Counted from the first letter of the stretch, positions 10,025 to 19,862 are shown. The stretch: DNA of 64,000 nucleotides from Cystobacter ferrugineus (GCF_001887355.1 NZ_MPIN01000015.1:1-64000); one strand, 5' to 3'. Program-made: numbers and translations. Notes: a model not told the origin generated them from the letters alone.

Positions 10025-10681
10025 TCAGTGGCGCACGTCCACCACGATGCGGGTGGGGGCGTGCAACTCGAGGACGCGATAGGCCTGGGGCTGCTTCACG
10101 CCGAGCACCCAGGTGACCTCACCCTCGAAGTCGCACGTCTGCTCCAACTCCTGGAGCACGGGGAGGGCGGCGGTGCGCTCGCGGCTGGCAATGGTGACCT
10201 GGCCGTTCTCGTCGTGGGCCTGGGCGGGCTGGAGGCTTATCTGCAGGCGGCCCTGTCCGGCGACTTCCGTGGGGTCTCCGGAGCCGCACCGGATGGCGGG
10301 CCCGTCGAGGTACTCGATCCGGTAGCCGGGCAGCGTCTCACCGTCGAACTGGAAGACGACGCGGTCGAAGCCCTCGTTGCGCGCGGCGCGCACCTCGCGC
10401 AGCGTCGCGGACTTCTGGCCGGAGCGCGGGACGTTGGTTTTCGCCTGGATCCACTCGGGCTCCTTCGCCGCCGGGGGTTCTGCCGCGGGAGGCGGGGTGG
10501 ACGCAGGCGGGGCGGTCGCGGAATCGGTGGCCGAGGCTGGAGCGCTCGGCGGGGGAGCGGGGGGTGTCTGGGTCTTCGCGGGAGGAGTCGCGGGAGCGGG
10601 AGGAGCCGCTTCCTTGCAGCCCGCGAGTGCGAGACAGGCCGCGAGTCCCACGGCCGACAGCGAGCATCCCCTGCGCTTCAT
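10025..10681 (-). CDS. AMIN-like domain lipoprotein
   Basis: A 218-residue secreted lipoprotein. The signal peptide ends in LALAGC (Cys about residue 22). A Pro/Ala-rich linker (about 25-75) follows, then a folded domain with GFDRVVFQFDGE, PGYRIEYLDGP and an Ala-rich C-terminus ending RIVVDVRH. This pattern matches the AMIN-like domain proteins common in myxobacteria and actinobacteria, thought to bind cell-envelope polymers. The ATG at 10681 has a GGAG a few bases upstream. It converges on malQ with a 12-base gap. No enzymatic motif is seen. Confidence 0.8.
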   Translation of the reverse strand: MKRRGCSLSAVGLAACLALAGCKEAAPPAPATPPAKTQTPPAPPPSAPASATDSATAPPASTPPPAAEPPAAKEPEWIQAKTNVPRSGQKSATLREVRAARNEGFDRVVFQFDGETLPGYRIEYLDGPAIRCGSGDPTEVAGQGRLQISLQPAQAHDENGQVTIASRERTAALPVLQELEQTCDFEGEVTWVLGVKQPQAYRVLELHAPTRIVVDVRH

Positions 10682-10797
10682 GCACGTTCTCCTGGTGGCC
10701 CCTGGGGCCGGGTGGAGGCCCGGTGTGTCACGGTGGGCGCCCGGGAGCCAGCAGGAAGGCGGAACGGGCCTGGCGCTCGTTCCGCCTGGGGCACGGC

Positions 10798-11265
10798 TCA
10801 ATCCACCTCGACGGGGACGAGCTGGCCGCGGAGTTCTCCACCCCGGTTGTCCGCGGTGTGGACGTTCACGTAGAGCTGCCCGTTCCTGAAGGCCTCCTCA
10901 TCCTCGGAGCTGAGCTTCTGGGTACCCCGGAAGCTGCCGTTGCGCTGGTCGGTGGTGGTGACCTGGAGGCCGAAGACGATGCCTCCCGCCACGCCGACCG
11001 CTCCCTTGTAGACGTGGACCGAGCTGCCGGACACCTCGTACAGGTTGCTCCGCAGGCCGGTGAAGGTGCCCTGGACGATGAGCTCGCCTCCCTTGAGCTC
11101 GGCGGTGGCCGTGCCCCGGGCGTCGGTGTTCGCCGCGGGCACCGCGTCGGAGCCCGACATCTGGGTGGTGGCGATGTAGCCGGAACCGCCGCAGCCGACC
11201 AGCCCAACGAGTGCCACTCCCACCAGCATCCGCACCGCCTGATGCATCGTGTAACGCGTATTCAT
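10798..11265 (-). CDS. CHRD domain lipoprotein
   Basis: A 155-residue lipoprotein with signal peptide and lipobox LVGLVGC. The rest is one CHRD domain (named from chordin), with the hallmark ending LYVNVHTADNRGGELRGQL. CHRD domains are beta-rich and of uncertain function in bacteria; they often occur in secreted or surface proteins. The start at 11265 is preceded by GAGGAGAAG. It is a single gene in the same direction as the AMIN-like lipoprotein but separated by over 100 bases. Confidence 0.88.
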   Translation of the reverse strand: MNTRYTMHQAVRMLVGVALVGLVGCGGSGYIATTQMSGSDAVPAANTDARGTATAELKGGELIVQGTFTGLRSNLYEVSGSSVHVYKGAVGVAGGIVFGLQVTTTDQRNGSFRGTQKLSSEDEEAFRNGQLYVNVHTADNRGGELRGQLVPVEVD

Positions 11266-11488
11266 TGCTTCTCCTCTGTCTTCCACCTGGGTCCGGGCGG
11301 GTGCCCGGGATGGGCCGGGGACCCTGACCCTGAGTGTCGGTCCGTGTCTAGAGGACTTCCGGGCCTTCAGCGATTCGGCGTGCAGGCAAGTGCCCGGTAG
11401 CGCACGGACCGCTTGGGCAGAGGCCACATGGCGCGTATACCGTCGCCGCGACTCGACGCGCTTTGCGCTTCCCTGGAGTGTGAAACCC

Positions 11489-12778
11489 ATGGCTCTCGAT
11501 CTCAATCCCCTGTTTGGCCCCTGGCGGGACGACACCGTCGGCACGATGGCGCGAGGACTCCAGGGCAGTGAAATCCTCCGCATCGCGGCGGAGATCCGCG
11601 AACTGGTGGCCCAGGGGCGGCAGGTGTGCAACCTCACGGTGGGCGACTTCAGCTCCCGCGAGTTTCCCATCCCCGCGGTCCTGGGCGAGGGCATCGCCCA
11701 GGCGCTCAAGGCGGGCGAGACGAACTATCCGCCCTCGGATGGCATGCTGGCGCTGCGTCAGTCCGTGCAGCGCTACTACGAGCGGGCGCTGGGCTTGAAG
11801 TACCCGCTGGACAGCGTGCTCATCACCGCGGGCGCGCGGCCCATCATCTATGGCGTCTACCGCTCGGTGCTGGACGCGGGCGACACGGTCGTCTACCCGG
11901 TGCCCTCGTGGAACAACAACCACTACGCGCACATGATGGGGGCGCGGTCCGTGGAGGTGAAGACGGACGCCGAGCACGGCTTCATGCCCACGGTGGAGCA
12001 ACTGGCGCCGCACCTGTCCCAGGCCCGGCTGTTGTGCCTGTGCAGCCCGCTCAACCCCACGGGGACGATGATCTCCCCCGAGGCCATGAAGGCCATTGGC
12101 CAGCGCGTGGTGGAGGAGAACCGCCAGCGCGAGGCGCGGGGCGCCCGGCCGCTGCTGGTGATGTACGATCACATCTACTGGACGCTCACCATCGGCCAGT
12201 CGCGGCACGTGACGCCGGTGGAGCTGGTGCCGGAGCTGGCCCCCTACACGGTGTTCGTGGATGGCGTCTCCAAGGCGTTCGCCGCCACGGGCTTGCGCGT
12301 GGGCTGGACGGTGGGGCCCCCGTCCATCATCTCGCGGATGAAGGACGTGCTGGGCCACGTGGGCGCCTGGGCTCCCAAGGCCGAGCAGGTGGCGGTGGCG
12401 CGCTTCCTGGATGACGCGCCGGCCGTGTCGGCCTACCTGGAGACGATGCGGCGGCGGGTGGACGAGCGGCTGACGGCGCTGCACCAGGGCCTCTCGGCGA
12501 TGCGCGCGGCGGGGCTGCCCGTGCTCTCCATTCCTCCCCAGGGCGCCATCTACCTGACCGCCCGCTTCGAGCTCCTCGGCAAGGCGGGGCTGCGCACCAA
12601 CACCGACATCCGCAAGCTGCTGCTGGAGAAGGCGGGCTTCGCGCTGGTGCCCTTCCAGGCCTTCGGCCTCATGGAGGACACCGGGTGGTTCCGCCTGTCG
12701 GTCGGAGCCGTGTCGGTGGAAGACATCCAGGCGGCACTGCCTCGTGTGGAGGCGGTGCTGCGCGAGGTGGTGAAGTAG
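11489..12778 (+). CDS. Pyridoxal-phosphate aminotransferase, class I/II (fold type I)
   Basis: A 429-residue PLP enzyme of the aspartate-aminotransferase type. The PLP Lys262 lies in VSKAFAATGLRVGW. Other family marks are NYPPSDG, the PVPSWNNNHY segment, CSPLNPTGTM and YDHIYW (Asp and Tyr ligands of the cofactor), and a C-terminal substrate Arg in WFRLSVGA. The ATG at 11489 follows TGGAGTG. The amino-acid substrate cannot be assigned; it is near but not clearly AspC. It stands alone and is followed by a strong hairpin. Confidence 0.9.
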   Translation: MALDLNPLFGPWRDDTVGTMARGLQGSEILRIAAEIRELVAQGRQVCNLTVGDFSSREFPIPAVLGEGIAQALKAGETNYPPSDGMLALRQSVQRYYERALGLKYPLDSVLITAGARPIIYGVYRSVLDAGDTVVYPVPSWNNNHYAHMMGARSVEVKTDAEHGFMPTVEQLAPHLSQARLLCLCSPLNPTGTMISPEAMKAIGQRVVEENRQREARGARPLLVMYDHIYWTLTIGQSRHVTPVELVPELAPYTVFVDGVSKAFAATGLRVGWTVGPPSIISRMKDVLGHVGAWAPKAEQVAVARFLDDAPAVSAYLETMRRRVDERLTALHQGLSAMRAAGLPVLSIPPQGAIYLTARFELLGKAGLRTNTDIRKLLLEKAGFALVPFQAFGLMEDTGWFRLSVGAVSVEDIQAALPRVEAVLREVVK

Positions 12779-12807
12779 GCCCCCCCCGCGGAGCCCTGGA
12801 AAAAAAT

Positions 12808-12841
12808 GGGGGGTGCCTCGTTTCAAAGCGAGACACCCCCC
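12808..12841 (+). terminator. Stem-loop, probable terminator of the aminotransferase gene
   Basis: A 13-base arm at 12808-12820 (six G then TG C CTCG) pairs with 12829-12841, with one C-A mismatch and an eight-base loop. It lies 30 bases after the stop. There is only a weak T-rich tail (AATTT), as is common in this G+C range. Confidence 0.7.
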
Positions 12842-12980
12842 ACCGTAATTTGACCCCGACCACTCCATCCTCCCCCTTGCGGCGGACGGGCATCGTTGGG
12901 TCATCCGCCAGGACTCCCCGCCCCCGCGGGTCTTCCTGACGGCATCCTGGTACGGCATATGTCGTCGGTGGTGGAGGGCT

Positions 12981-13412
12981 CTACCAACTGTAGATACCGC
13001 CCTCGTCCACCTCGTGAACCGTGGCACCACGTTCCAGTGGAACCAGGCCGTTGCGACGATCTCTGACGAGCACGATGGGAGCCAGCGCCAGCCGCGGTGC
13101 TCGAGACCGGGCCCGCGCCAGACAGGTCACCCCCGTGACCACGCTGCGCAGTCCGGCCGTCACCTCGGCCTCTGTCAGTGCCGCCAACTGGCTTCGCTTC
13201 GCCCCCGCGAAGGAGGCCAGCGCCGACACCTTCAGCCGATGGCTCCCATCGGGCTCGGATTGCCCGGCCGTCCAGGACAGCCGGGTCAGAGTCTTCGCCA
13301 CCGACGCGGAGTGCTCACCCCCCCGGTACAGCACGCCTCCCGCCCTACCTTCGACCACCCCTTGGCTTCCGTGACGCGAAGCCCCCAGCCCCTGTTCCAC
13401 TTGCAGCTGCAT
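12981..13412 (-). CDS. Hypothetical protein
   Basis: A 143-codon ORF with high G/C third positions, which supports coding, in an otherwise gene-free kilobase. I recognise no domain. There is no signal peptide or membrane segment. The sequence is rich in Ala, Arg, Ser and Val, and the end is EVDEGGIYSW. The ATG at 13412 has no strong ribosome-binding site. It could be a decayed or spurious gene. Confidence 0.4.
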   Translation of the reverse strand: MQLQVEQGLGASRHGSQGVVEGRAGGVLYRGGEHSASVAKTLTRLSWTAGQSEPDGSHRLKVSALASFAGAKRSQLAALTEAEVTAGLRSVVTGVTCLARARSRAPRLALAPIVLVRDRRNGLVPLERGATVHEVDEGGIYSW

Positions 13413-13716
13413 GGTGTCCCGACCCCGTGGCTTGCTCGTGAGCGCGTTGGTGACAGGCGCGGATATTGACCAAAACGCGCCGGGGAGTTTTCCACGCGGA
13501 CGACAACCGCTTGCGCGAAGGCGCCAACCCGGGAACCGAGCGCCATCCTGGAGGCGCGAGGCCCTCGGTTTTCACTCTCAGCGTACCTTCGACGGCCTGC
13601 CCGCCTGCCCTCCGGCGGGAAGACCCCTGGGCTGAACGGACTTGCAGGTGAAAGGGGGCGGCGCGGGGTATGGTCGGAGGGACCGGGACGCCGGTGGGAG
13701 ACGCGAGTGAGGTGGG
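13413..13716. other. Intergenic stretch, no gene seen
   Basis: About 300 bases between the hypothetical ORF and the topoisomerase-helicase gene. Short ORFs on both strands look like noise. It should hold the promoter of the large gene; near its end GAGTGAGGTGGG provides the ribosome-binding site. No repeat was recognised. Confidence 0.5.
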
Positions 13717-16700
13717 ATGCGCATGGGTGATGGAGCACGGGGTGTGCTGGCCGTGGTGGCGGAGAAGCCTTCCATGGCGCGCGACATCGCCCGGGCGTTG
13801 GGCGCGCGCGATCAGGGGGAGGGGTGCTTCCGCGGCAACGGCTACGTGGTGACGTGGGCCATCGGCCACCTGGTGGGACTGGCGCAGCCGCACGAGATGC
13901 GGCCCGAGTGGAAGCGCTGGCAGCGCGAGCTGCTGCCCATGCTGCCGGGCGACTGGCCGCTGGTGGTGGAGGAGAAGACGGCGAGCCAGTTCCAGGTGGT
14001 GCGCCGGGTGATGAACGCCTCCGAGGTGGACGCCGTGGTGTGCGCGACGGACGCCGGGCGCGAGGGCGAGCTCATCTTCCGCTACATCTACGAGGCCGCC
14101 GGGTGCCGCAAGCCGGTGCGGCGCCTGTGGGTGTCCTCGCTGACGGAGAACGCCATCCGCGAGGGCTTCCGCACGCTCAAGCCGGGGCGGGACTACGAGC
14201 CCCTGGCGGACGCGGCGCGGGGCCGCAGCCGAGCGGACTGGCTGGTGGGAATGAACCTGTCGCGCCTGTACACGCTCGCCTGTGGGGACACGTTCTCGGT
14301 GGGGCGGGTGCAGACGCCCACGCTGGCCATGGTGGTGGAGCGCGAGCTGGCCATCCGCGACTTCGTCCCCCAGGAGTACCTGGAGGTACTCGCCACCTTC
14401 GACCCGGCGGGTCCCGAGGCGCCAGGCCGTTACCAGGGCACCTGGTTCCGCCCCGCGCTCCCCGGCAAGGAGAAGGAGTGGGACGCACGCGAGGCCCGGC
14501 GTCTGCCCGCGGACGGCGAGGAGGCTCGCGCGGTGGTGGCGCGCGTGAAGACGGGCCGCGCCATCGTGGAGTCCATCACCTCGGAAACCAAGCGCATGGC
14601 GCCGCCGCTGCTCTACGATCTCACCGAGCTGCAGCGCCACGCCAACCGCCTGTATGGCTACAGCGCCCAGCGCACCCTGGAGCTGGCGCAGGCGCTCTAC
14701 GAGAAGCACAAGCTGCTGAGCTACCCCCGCACCTCCAGCCGGCATCTGTCCCAGGAGATCGCCCGTACCCTGCCGCAGGTGGTGGCCGCCATCCGTGCTC
14801 CATGGGAGGCCCAGCTCGCGCCGGGCACTGGCACGCGTGCGCTCGGCCGCCGCTTCGTGGACGACGCGAAGGTGACGGACCACCACGCCCTCATCCCCAC
14901 GACGACCCCACCCGGGGACGCGCGGCTGTCCGTGGAGGAGCGCAACATCTACGAGCTCGTCTGCCGGCGGCTGCTCGCGGCGTGGCACGAGGACTTCGTC
15001 TGGTCCGTGACGACCGTCATCACCGCCGTCACCTCGCCAGGCGCGGACCCCGCCGTGCCCACCGTGGACCGCTTCCACAGCGCGGGCACCCTGGTGGAGC
15101 GTCAGGGCTGGAAGGTGCTGGACGTGGGGGGCGGACAGCGCGCGCCCAAGCCCCGCGAGGCGGCCAAGGCGAAGAAGGACGGCGAGGCCGAGGCGGAGGA
15201 GCCGGAGGACGAGCAGGAACTGCCACCGGGGCTCGTGAAGGGGCTCGTGCGCACGGTGCGCGAGGTGAAGCCGGTGTCGAAGCGGACGCGGCCTCCCCCC
15301 CGGCTCTCGGACGCGAGCCTGCTCACGGCAATGGAAACGGCGGGTCGCGCGCTCGACGACAAGGAACTGGCGGACGCGATGCGCGAGTCGGGTCTGGGGA
15401 CGCCCGCCACGCGCGCCGCCATCATCGAGACCCTGCTGGACCGGGGCTACCTCGTGCGGCGCGGCAAGTCGTTCGAGGCGACGGAGAAGGGCATCGGCCT
15501 CATCCGCGTGGTGCACCCGGACGTGAAGAGCCCGGCGATGACGGGCCAGTGGGAAGCGTGGTTGCGGCGCATCGAGGGCGGCAGTGGAGATCTCGACTCC
15601 TTCCTGCGCGGCATCGAGGCCTATGTCATCGAGGTGGTGGGCAAGGTGCCGCCCTCCATCTCCCTGCCACCCGGAGCGCTCTCCCCTTCGTCGCGCCCCG
15701 CCCCGGCCGTGGCCTCCTCCGTCACGACCCCCGTGAAGAAGGGCAAGCGCGCGAGCACCTCGGACGAGATCTCCGCGTCCTCCCCGCTCCGGCAGCCCGC
15801 GCTCGCCCTGCCCGGTACCGTCCGCCCCGAGCGCACGGTGCGCCCGCGCACGCCCCCCTCCGAGCTGCGGGGTCTGCTCAAGAGCGTGTTCGGCTTCCCG
15901 GACTTCCGCCCCTACCAGGAAGCGGTGTGCCGCACGGCCACCGAGGGCAAGGATCTGCTGCTGGTGATGCCCACCGGCGCGGGCAAGTCGCTGTGCTACC
16001 AGTTGCCGGGCCTCGCGCGCGCCGGGACGACGCTGGTCATCAGCCCCCTCATCGCGCTCATGGAGGACCAGGTGGCGCGCTTGCAGTCCCTGGGGCTCGC
16101 GGCGGATCGCATCCACTCCGGACGCGACCGCGCCTCGTCGCGCCAGGTGTGCGCGGACTACCTCGAGGGCCGGCTGGACTTCCTCTTCATCGCCCCCGAG
16201 CGGCTCGGCGTGCCGGGCTTCGTGGAGCTGCTCGCCCGGCGCACCCCCGCGCTCGTGGCGGTGGACGAGGCGCACTGCATCTCCCAGTGGGGTCATGACT
16301 TCCGCCCCGACTACCGGCTGCTGGGCGCCCGGCTGCCCATGCTGCGCCCCGCTCCCGTCATCGCCCTCACCGCCACGGCCACCCCCGACGTCCAGCGCGA
16401 CATCCTCCAGCAACTGGGCCTCGAGGGCGCCGGCACCTCGCCCGCCCGCACCTTCATCCACGGCTTCCGGCGCACCAACATCTCCATCGAGGTGCGCGAG
16501 CTCAACCCGAGCCAGCGCTCCGACGCCATCCGCGAGCTGCTCGCCGACCCCTCCCACCGTCCCGCCATCGTCTACGCCGCCACGCGCAAGCACGCCGAGC
16601 AGTACGCGGAGCGGCTCGGCGCGGACTTCCGCACGGGCACCTACCACGCGGGCATGAGCACCTCGGAGCGCGACGCGATGCAGACGGCCTTCCTCGGCGG

Positions 16701-18012
16701 CCGCCTGGACGTCATCGTGGCGACGACCGCCTTCGGCATGGGCATCGACAAGGCGGACGTGCGCACCGTGGTGCATGCCGCGCTGCCCGCCAGCCTCGAG
16801 GGCTACTACCAGGAGCTGGGCCGCGCGGGCCGCGATGGTCTGCCCTCGCGCGCGGTGCTGCTGCACGGCTTCATCGACCGGCGCACCCACGAGTTCTTCC
16901 ACCAGCGCGACTACCCCGAGCCCGCCGTGCTCGAGCGGCTCTACCGCGCCGCGCGCGAGGAGCCCGAGCCCAAGGAGGCGCTCGCGGCCCGGGTGCGCCT
17001 GGAGTCGGACGTCTTCGACAAGGCGCTCGAGCAATTGTGGATTCACGGCGGCGTGGAGCTGTCCCCGGACGAGTCCGTGCGCCAGGGCAAGCCCGGCTGG
17101 AAGACGTCGTACTCGGCGCAGCGCGCGCACAAGCAGGCGCAGCTCGAGCACATGGCCCGCTACGCCGAGTCGCATGGGTGCCGGATGAAACACCTCGTGG
17201 CGCACTTCGGTGATGTGCAGGACTCGGGTGCCGCCTGCGGCCTGTGCGACGTGTGCGCCCCCCAGGCGTGCGCCACCCTGCGCTTCGGCGCGCCCTCCGC
17301 CGCCGAGTCCCAGGCGCTCACCCGCATCCTCGGCGCGCTCCACGAGCGCGATGCCCAGGCCACCGGCCGGCTCCATCGGGAGCTGTTCGGTGAGGCGCTC
17401 CCCCGCCGTGACTTCGAGCGCCTGTTGGGGGGCCTGGTGCGTGCCGGGCTCGTGCGCCTGTCCGAGGACACCTTCGACAAGGACGGCCAGATCATCACCT
17501 TCCAGCGTGTGGCGCTCACCCCCGAGGGCCGCCGCACCCGCGCTCCCGCTGAGGGCCTCGTGCAACTGCCGCTGCCCCCCGAGGAGGCACCCGCTCGCGG
17601 TCGCCGGGACTCCCGCGCTCCGGCCAGGAAGTCCCGGGGCGGCCGCCGGGGCTCTCGCCGAAAGGCCTCGGTCCGGCCCGAGCTCGAATACGAGGCGGCC
17701 GAGACCCCGGCTCCTCGTGGCCGCGAGGCCCTGTCGCGGGCCCTGGAGCGCTCGCGCTCGCGGCGCGCCGGGGCGGCCATGGACGAGGCCCCGCCCCAGC
17801 TCGTGGAGGCGCTCAAGGCCTGGCGTCTCACCGAGGCGCGCAGGCGCCGCGTGCCCGCCTTCCGCATCCTCACCGACCGGGTGCTCGGAGCCATCGCCAG
17901 TGCCCGTCCCCGGGATGGGGCCGCCCTGCAACGCATCCACGGTGTCGGTCCCACTCTCACCGAGCGCTACGGCGAGACCATCCTCGCGCTCGTGGGCCGC
18001 ATGCCCGTCTGA
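13717..18012 (+). CDS. DNA topoisomerase III fused to RecQ helicase
   Basis: A single 1431-residue protein. Residues ~1-640 are a type IA topoisomerase III: TOPRIM start LAVVAEKPSMARDIARALG, TDAGREGELI, SVGRVQTPT, and catalytic Tyr336 in LSYPRTSSRHL. A Ser/Pro/Ala-rich linker (~645-705) follows. Residues ~710-1431 are RecQ: Walker A PTGAGKS (Lys757), DEAH at 850-853, motif VI QELGRAGRDGLPS, a Cys-rich zinc site (CGLCDVC) and a C-terminal HRDC-like domain. All catalytic motifs of both halves are intact. RecQ and topoisomerase III are usually separate partners that unlink recombination intermediates; here they are joined. There is no internal stop or frameshift. The alternative start at 13723 fits the ribosome-binding site slightly better. 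Confidence 0.95.
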   Translation: MRMGDGARGVLAVVAEKPSMARDIARALGARDQGEGCFRGNGYVVTWAIGHLVGLAQPHEMRPEWKRWQRELLPMLPGDWPLVVEEKTASQFQVVRRVMNASEVDAVVCATDAGREGELIFRYIYEAAGCRKPVRRLWVSSLTENAIREGFRTLKPGRDYEPLADAARGRSRADWLVGMNLSRLYTLACGDTFSVGRVQTPTLAMVVERELAIRDFVPQEYLEVLATFDPAGPEAPGRYQGTWFRPALPGKEKEWDAREARRLPADGEEARAVVARVKTGRAIVESITSETKRMAPPLLYDLTELQRHANRLYGYSAQRTLELAQALYEKHKLLSYPRTSSRHLSQEIARTLPQVVAAIRAPWEAQLAPGTGTRALGRRFVDDAKVTDHHALIPTTTPPGDARLSVEERNIYELVCRRLLAAWHEDFVWSVTTVITAVTSPGADPAVPTVDRFHSAGTLVERQGWKVLDVGGGQRAPKPREAAKAKKDGEAEAEEPEDEQELPPGLVKGLVRTVREVKPVSKRTRPPPRLSDASLLTAMETAGRALDDKELADAMRESGLGTPATRAAIIETLLDRGYLVRRGKSFEATEKGIGLIRVVHPDVKSPAMTGQWEAWLRRIEGGSGDLDSFLRGIEAYVIEVVGKVPPSISLPPGALSPSSRPAPAVASSVTTPVKKGKRASTSDEISASSPLRQPALALPGTVRPERTVRPRTPPSELRGLLKSVFGFPDFRPYQEAVCRTATEGKDLLLVMPTGAGKSLCYQLPGLARAGTTLVISPLIALMEDQVARLQSLGLAADRIHSGRDRASSRQVCADYLEGRLDFLFIAPERLGVPGFVELLARRTPALVAVDEAHCISQWGHDFRPDYRLLGARLPMLRPAPVIALTATATPDVQRDILQQLGLEGAGTSPARTFIHGFRRTNISIEVRELNPSQRSDAIRELLADPSHRPAIVYAATRKHAEQYAERLGADFRTGTYHAGMSTSERDAMQTAFLGGRLDVIVATTAFGMGIDKADVRTVVHAALPASLEGYYQELGRAGRDGLPSRAVLLHGFIDRRTHEFFHQRDYPEPAVLERLYRAAREEPEPKEALAARVRLESDVFDKALEQLWIHGGVELSPDESVRQGKPGWKTSYSAQRAHKQAQLEHMARYAESHGCRMKHLVAHFGDVQDSGAACGLCDVCAPQACATLRFGAPSAAESQALTRILGALHERDAQATGRLHRELFGEALPRRDFERLLGGLVRAGLVRLSEDTFDKDGQIITFQRVALTPEGRRTRAPAEGLVQLPLPPEEAPARGRRDSRAPARKSRGGRRGSRRKASVRPELEYEAAETPAPRGREALSRALERSRSRRAGAAMDEAPPQLVEALKAWRLTEARRRRVPAFRILTDRVLGAIASARPRDGAALQRIHGVGPTLTERYGETILALVGRMPV

Positions 18013-18176
18013 GACTCCAGTCTCAGCCGTGTGTTCTGTGTCCGCGAGGGAGGGCCTCTCACGGGCGCGCCTCTATGGGAAAGTGAGCACCGTCCCGGTG
18101 GGAGGGGGAGCACTTCCGCCGGGGATCCGCTTTTCTGTCCGGGCGGAGCGACGCCGGAGTGCCAGGGAGGCCATTC

Positions 18177-18752
18177 ATGCCGCTGCAGAAGCTGGTGTTC
18201 GCCACCGCTGTCGAGGCGCTGTTCGTGCGCGAGCTGGGCGCCACCCTGTCGGGGGTGGGCCGCAGGCTCCTGCGCGACGTGGGGCTGGACCTGGACCACC
18301 CCCTCGAGGTCGCCTACCCCCTGGCGCAATGGAAGGCCTTCCTGCGCACCGCCGCCGAGGTGCTCTACCCGCACCTGCCCTCCGTCGAGGCGCACTGGTG
18401 GATGGGCATCCACTTCGTGGAAGGCTACCTCCAGACGTCCATGGGGCGCGTGCTGGCGGAGCTGGCGCCGGTGCTCGGCCCCCGCCGGATGCTCGAGCGC
18501 ATCGGGGCGGACCTGAGCAGCGGCAACAACTTCAGCGAGGTGCGCCTGGTGGAGCACGCCCCCCGCTACGTCGAGCTGTGGATGAACGACGTCCTCGACG
18601 ACTACTCCTCCTTCGCCGCCGGTCTCATCCTCCGCGCCCAGCAGATGGCCGGAGCGCGCAACGTGTCCGTGGATGTGTGGTCCTTCGATGGCACCGCCGG
18701 CACCTTCCTCATCCGCTGGCGCGAGGCCGCTCCCCGCGCCCTGTTCGGATGA
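18177..18752 (+). CDS. TIGR02265/DUF2378 family protein
   Basis: A 191-residue protein of the Myxococcales-restricted TIGR02265 (DUF2378) family, recognised from its start with an Ala/Val-rich helix, the YPLAQWKAFLR segment, FVEGYLQTSMGR and the C-terminal FLIRWREA. Myxobacterial genomes carry many copies; their function is unknown. ATG 18177 follows GGGAGG with good spacing. No signal peptide is seen. It lies alone after the topoisomerase-helicase gene. Confidence 0.85.
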   Translation: MPLQKLVFATAVEALFVRELGATLSGVGRRLLRDVGLDLDHPLEVAYPLAQWKAFLRTAAEVLYPHLPSVEAHWWMGIHFVEGYLQTSMGRVLAELAPVLGPRRMLERIGADLSSGNNFSEVRLVEHAPRYVELWMNDVLDDYSSFAAGLILRAQQMAGARNVSVDVWSFDGTAGTFLIRWREAAPRALFG

Positions 18753-18822
18753 CAACTCGGCCACTGCCCTGAAGTCGGACACCCCTGCCCGGATTTCGGA
18801 CAATCCGAGGCGGACCTTCCAA

Positions 18823-18850
18823 CCCCCCGGAAACTGGCCTCTCCGGGGGG
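18823..18850. terminator. Perfect 9-bp hairpin, probable terminator
   Basis: CCCCCCGGA at 18823-18831 pairs exactly with TCCGGGGGG at 18842-18850 across a 10-base loop. It lies 70 bases after the DUF2378 gene. The rest of the 300-base gap (18753-19052) shows no gene and should contain the promoter of the metalloprotease gene. Confidence 0.6.
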
Positions 18851-19052
18851 GAGTTGTCAGGAGGCCTTACAGCTCTGGCAGTTTTTCCAGGAGCAGGATC
18901 ACTCCATGCCTACCCGGTATAAGTGGGAGGAATGGGGTGTCTCAGAGGGGAGCGGGGGTTGGCCCGTGAGTTGCTCAGGGCCAGGGCGCGCAGCCGCGGC
19001 GGGTGAATTCGGCGGCGCGCAACCCCCTCGTTGTCCCCCTTGAGGAAGCTCG

Positions 19053-19847
19053 ATGCGCAAGATTTCCATGGCGTTGCTGGCTGGTGCGGCTCTCGTTGGT
19101 TGCGGCGGTCCCGAGACGGTCGAGGAGAGTGCTCGTCCCATGACGTTCGAGGAGTTCAAGGCCTCGGCCATCAAGGACGAGGGGAACGTGTGGATCGTCA
19201 ACGGCGACGAGGCGGTGGAGGATCTGCAGGCGTACTATGACTCTGTCGTGGCGCGCGGTGACGTGGGCGAGAGCACCGGTGGCCTGGCCGTGTACAACAC
19301 CGGCAGCGACATCAAGTGGAGCGCCACCGCGGCCAAGAACATCACCTACTGTGTGAGCAAGAGTTCGTTCGGCACGCGCTACAACACCGTGGTGAGCGCG
19401 ATGAACAGCGCCGCGGCCGCCTGGGAGGCCACCGCCAACGTCAACTTCGTGCACAACAGCTCCCTCGACTCCAACTGCACCGCGTCGCAGACGGGCGTGG
19501 TGTTCGACGTGCGCCAGGTGAGCGGCGGCTCCTACACGGCGCGCGCCTTCTTCCCCAACTCCAGCCGCTCGGCCCGCAACGTCCTCATCGACAGCAGCGC
19601 CTTCGGCAACATGGGCGTCTGGACGCTCACCGGCGTGCTGCGCCACGAGCTGGGCCACACGCTCGGCTTCCGCCACGAGCACACCCGCCTCTCCAGCACC
19701 GGCTGCTACGAGGACGCCAACTGGCGCGCCCTGACGAGCTACGACGCGTCCTCCGTCATGCACTACCCCCAGTGCAAGGGCACCCAGAAGGGTGATCTCG
19801 TGCTGACGGCCTCGGACAAGACCGGCGCCCGCTCGCTCTACCCGTAA
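19053..19847 (+). CDS. M57-like metzincin metalloprotease lipoprotein
   Basis: A 264-residue secreted zinc protease. The signal peptide ends in the lipobox ALVGC. A ~60-residue propeptide-like region (FEEFKASAIKDEG) is followed by the catalytic domain. The zinc site HELGHTLGFRHEH starts at His198 (His198, Glu199, His202, His208), and a Met-turn candidate SVMHYP lies downstream. This is the metzincin pattern. The size and order resemble the MEROPS M57 group, founded on a Myxococcus protease, though the exact family is inferred. It probably acts at or outside the outer membrane, possibly in predation or development. Confidence 0.87.
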   Translation: MRKISMALLAGAALVGCGGPETVEESARPMTFEEFKASAIKDEGNVWIVNGDEAVEDLQAYYDSVVARGDVGESTGGLAVYNTGSDIKWSATAAKNITYCVSKSSFGTRYNTVVSAMNSAAAAWEATANVNFVHNSSLDSNCTASQTGVVFDVRQVSGGSYTARAFFPNSSRSARNVLIDSSAFGNMGVWTLTGVLRHELGHTLGFRHEHTRLSSTGCYEDANWRALTSYDASSVMHYPQCKGTQKGDLVLTASDKTGARSLYP

Positions 19848-19862
19848 TCCCGTCCCCAACTC

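Noticed and set aside
13345..17940. A very long minus-strand ORF opposite the topoisomerase-helicase gene
   Set aside because: It is the mirror frame of a G+C-rich gene whose sense frame has every expected motif.
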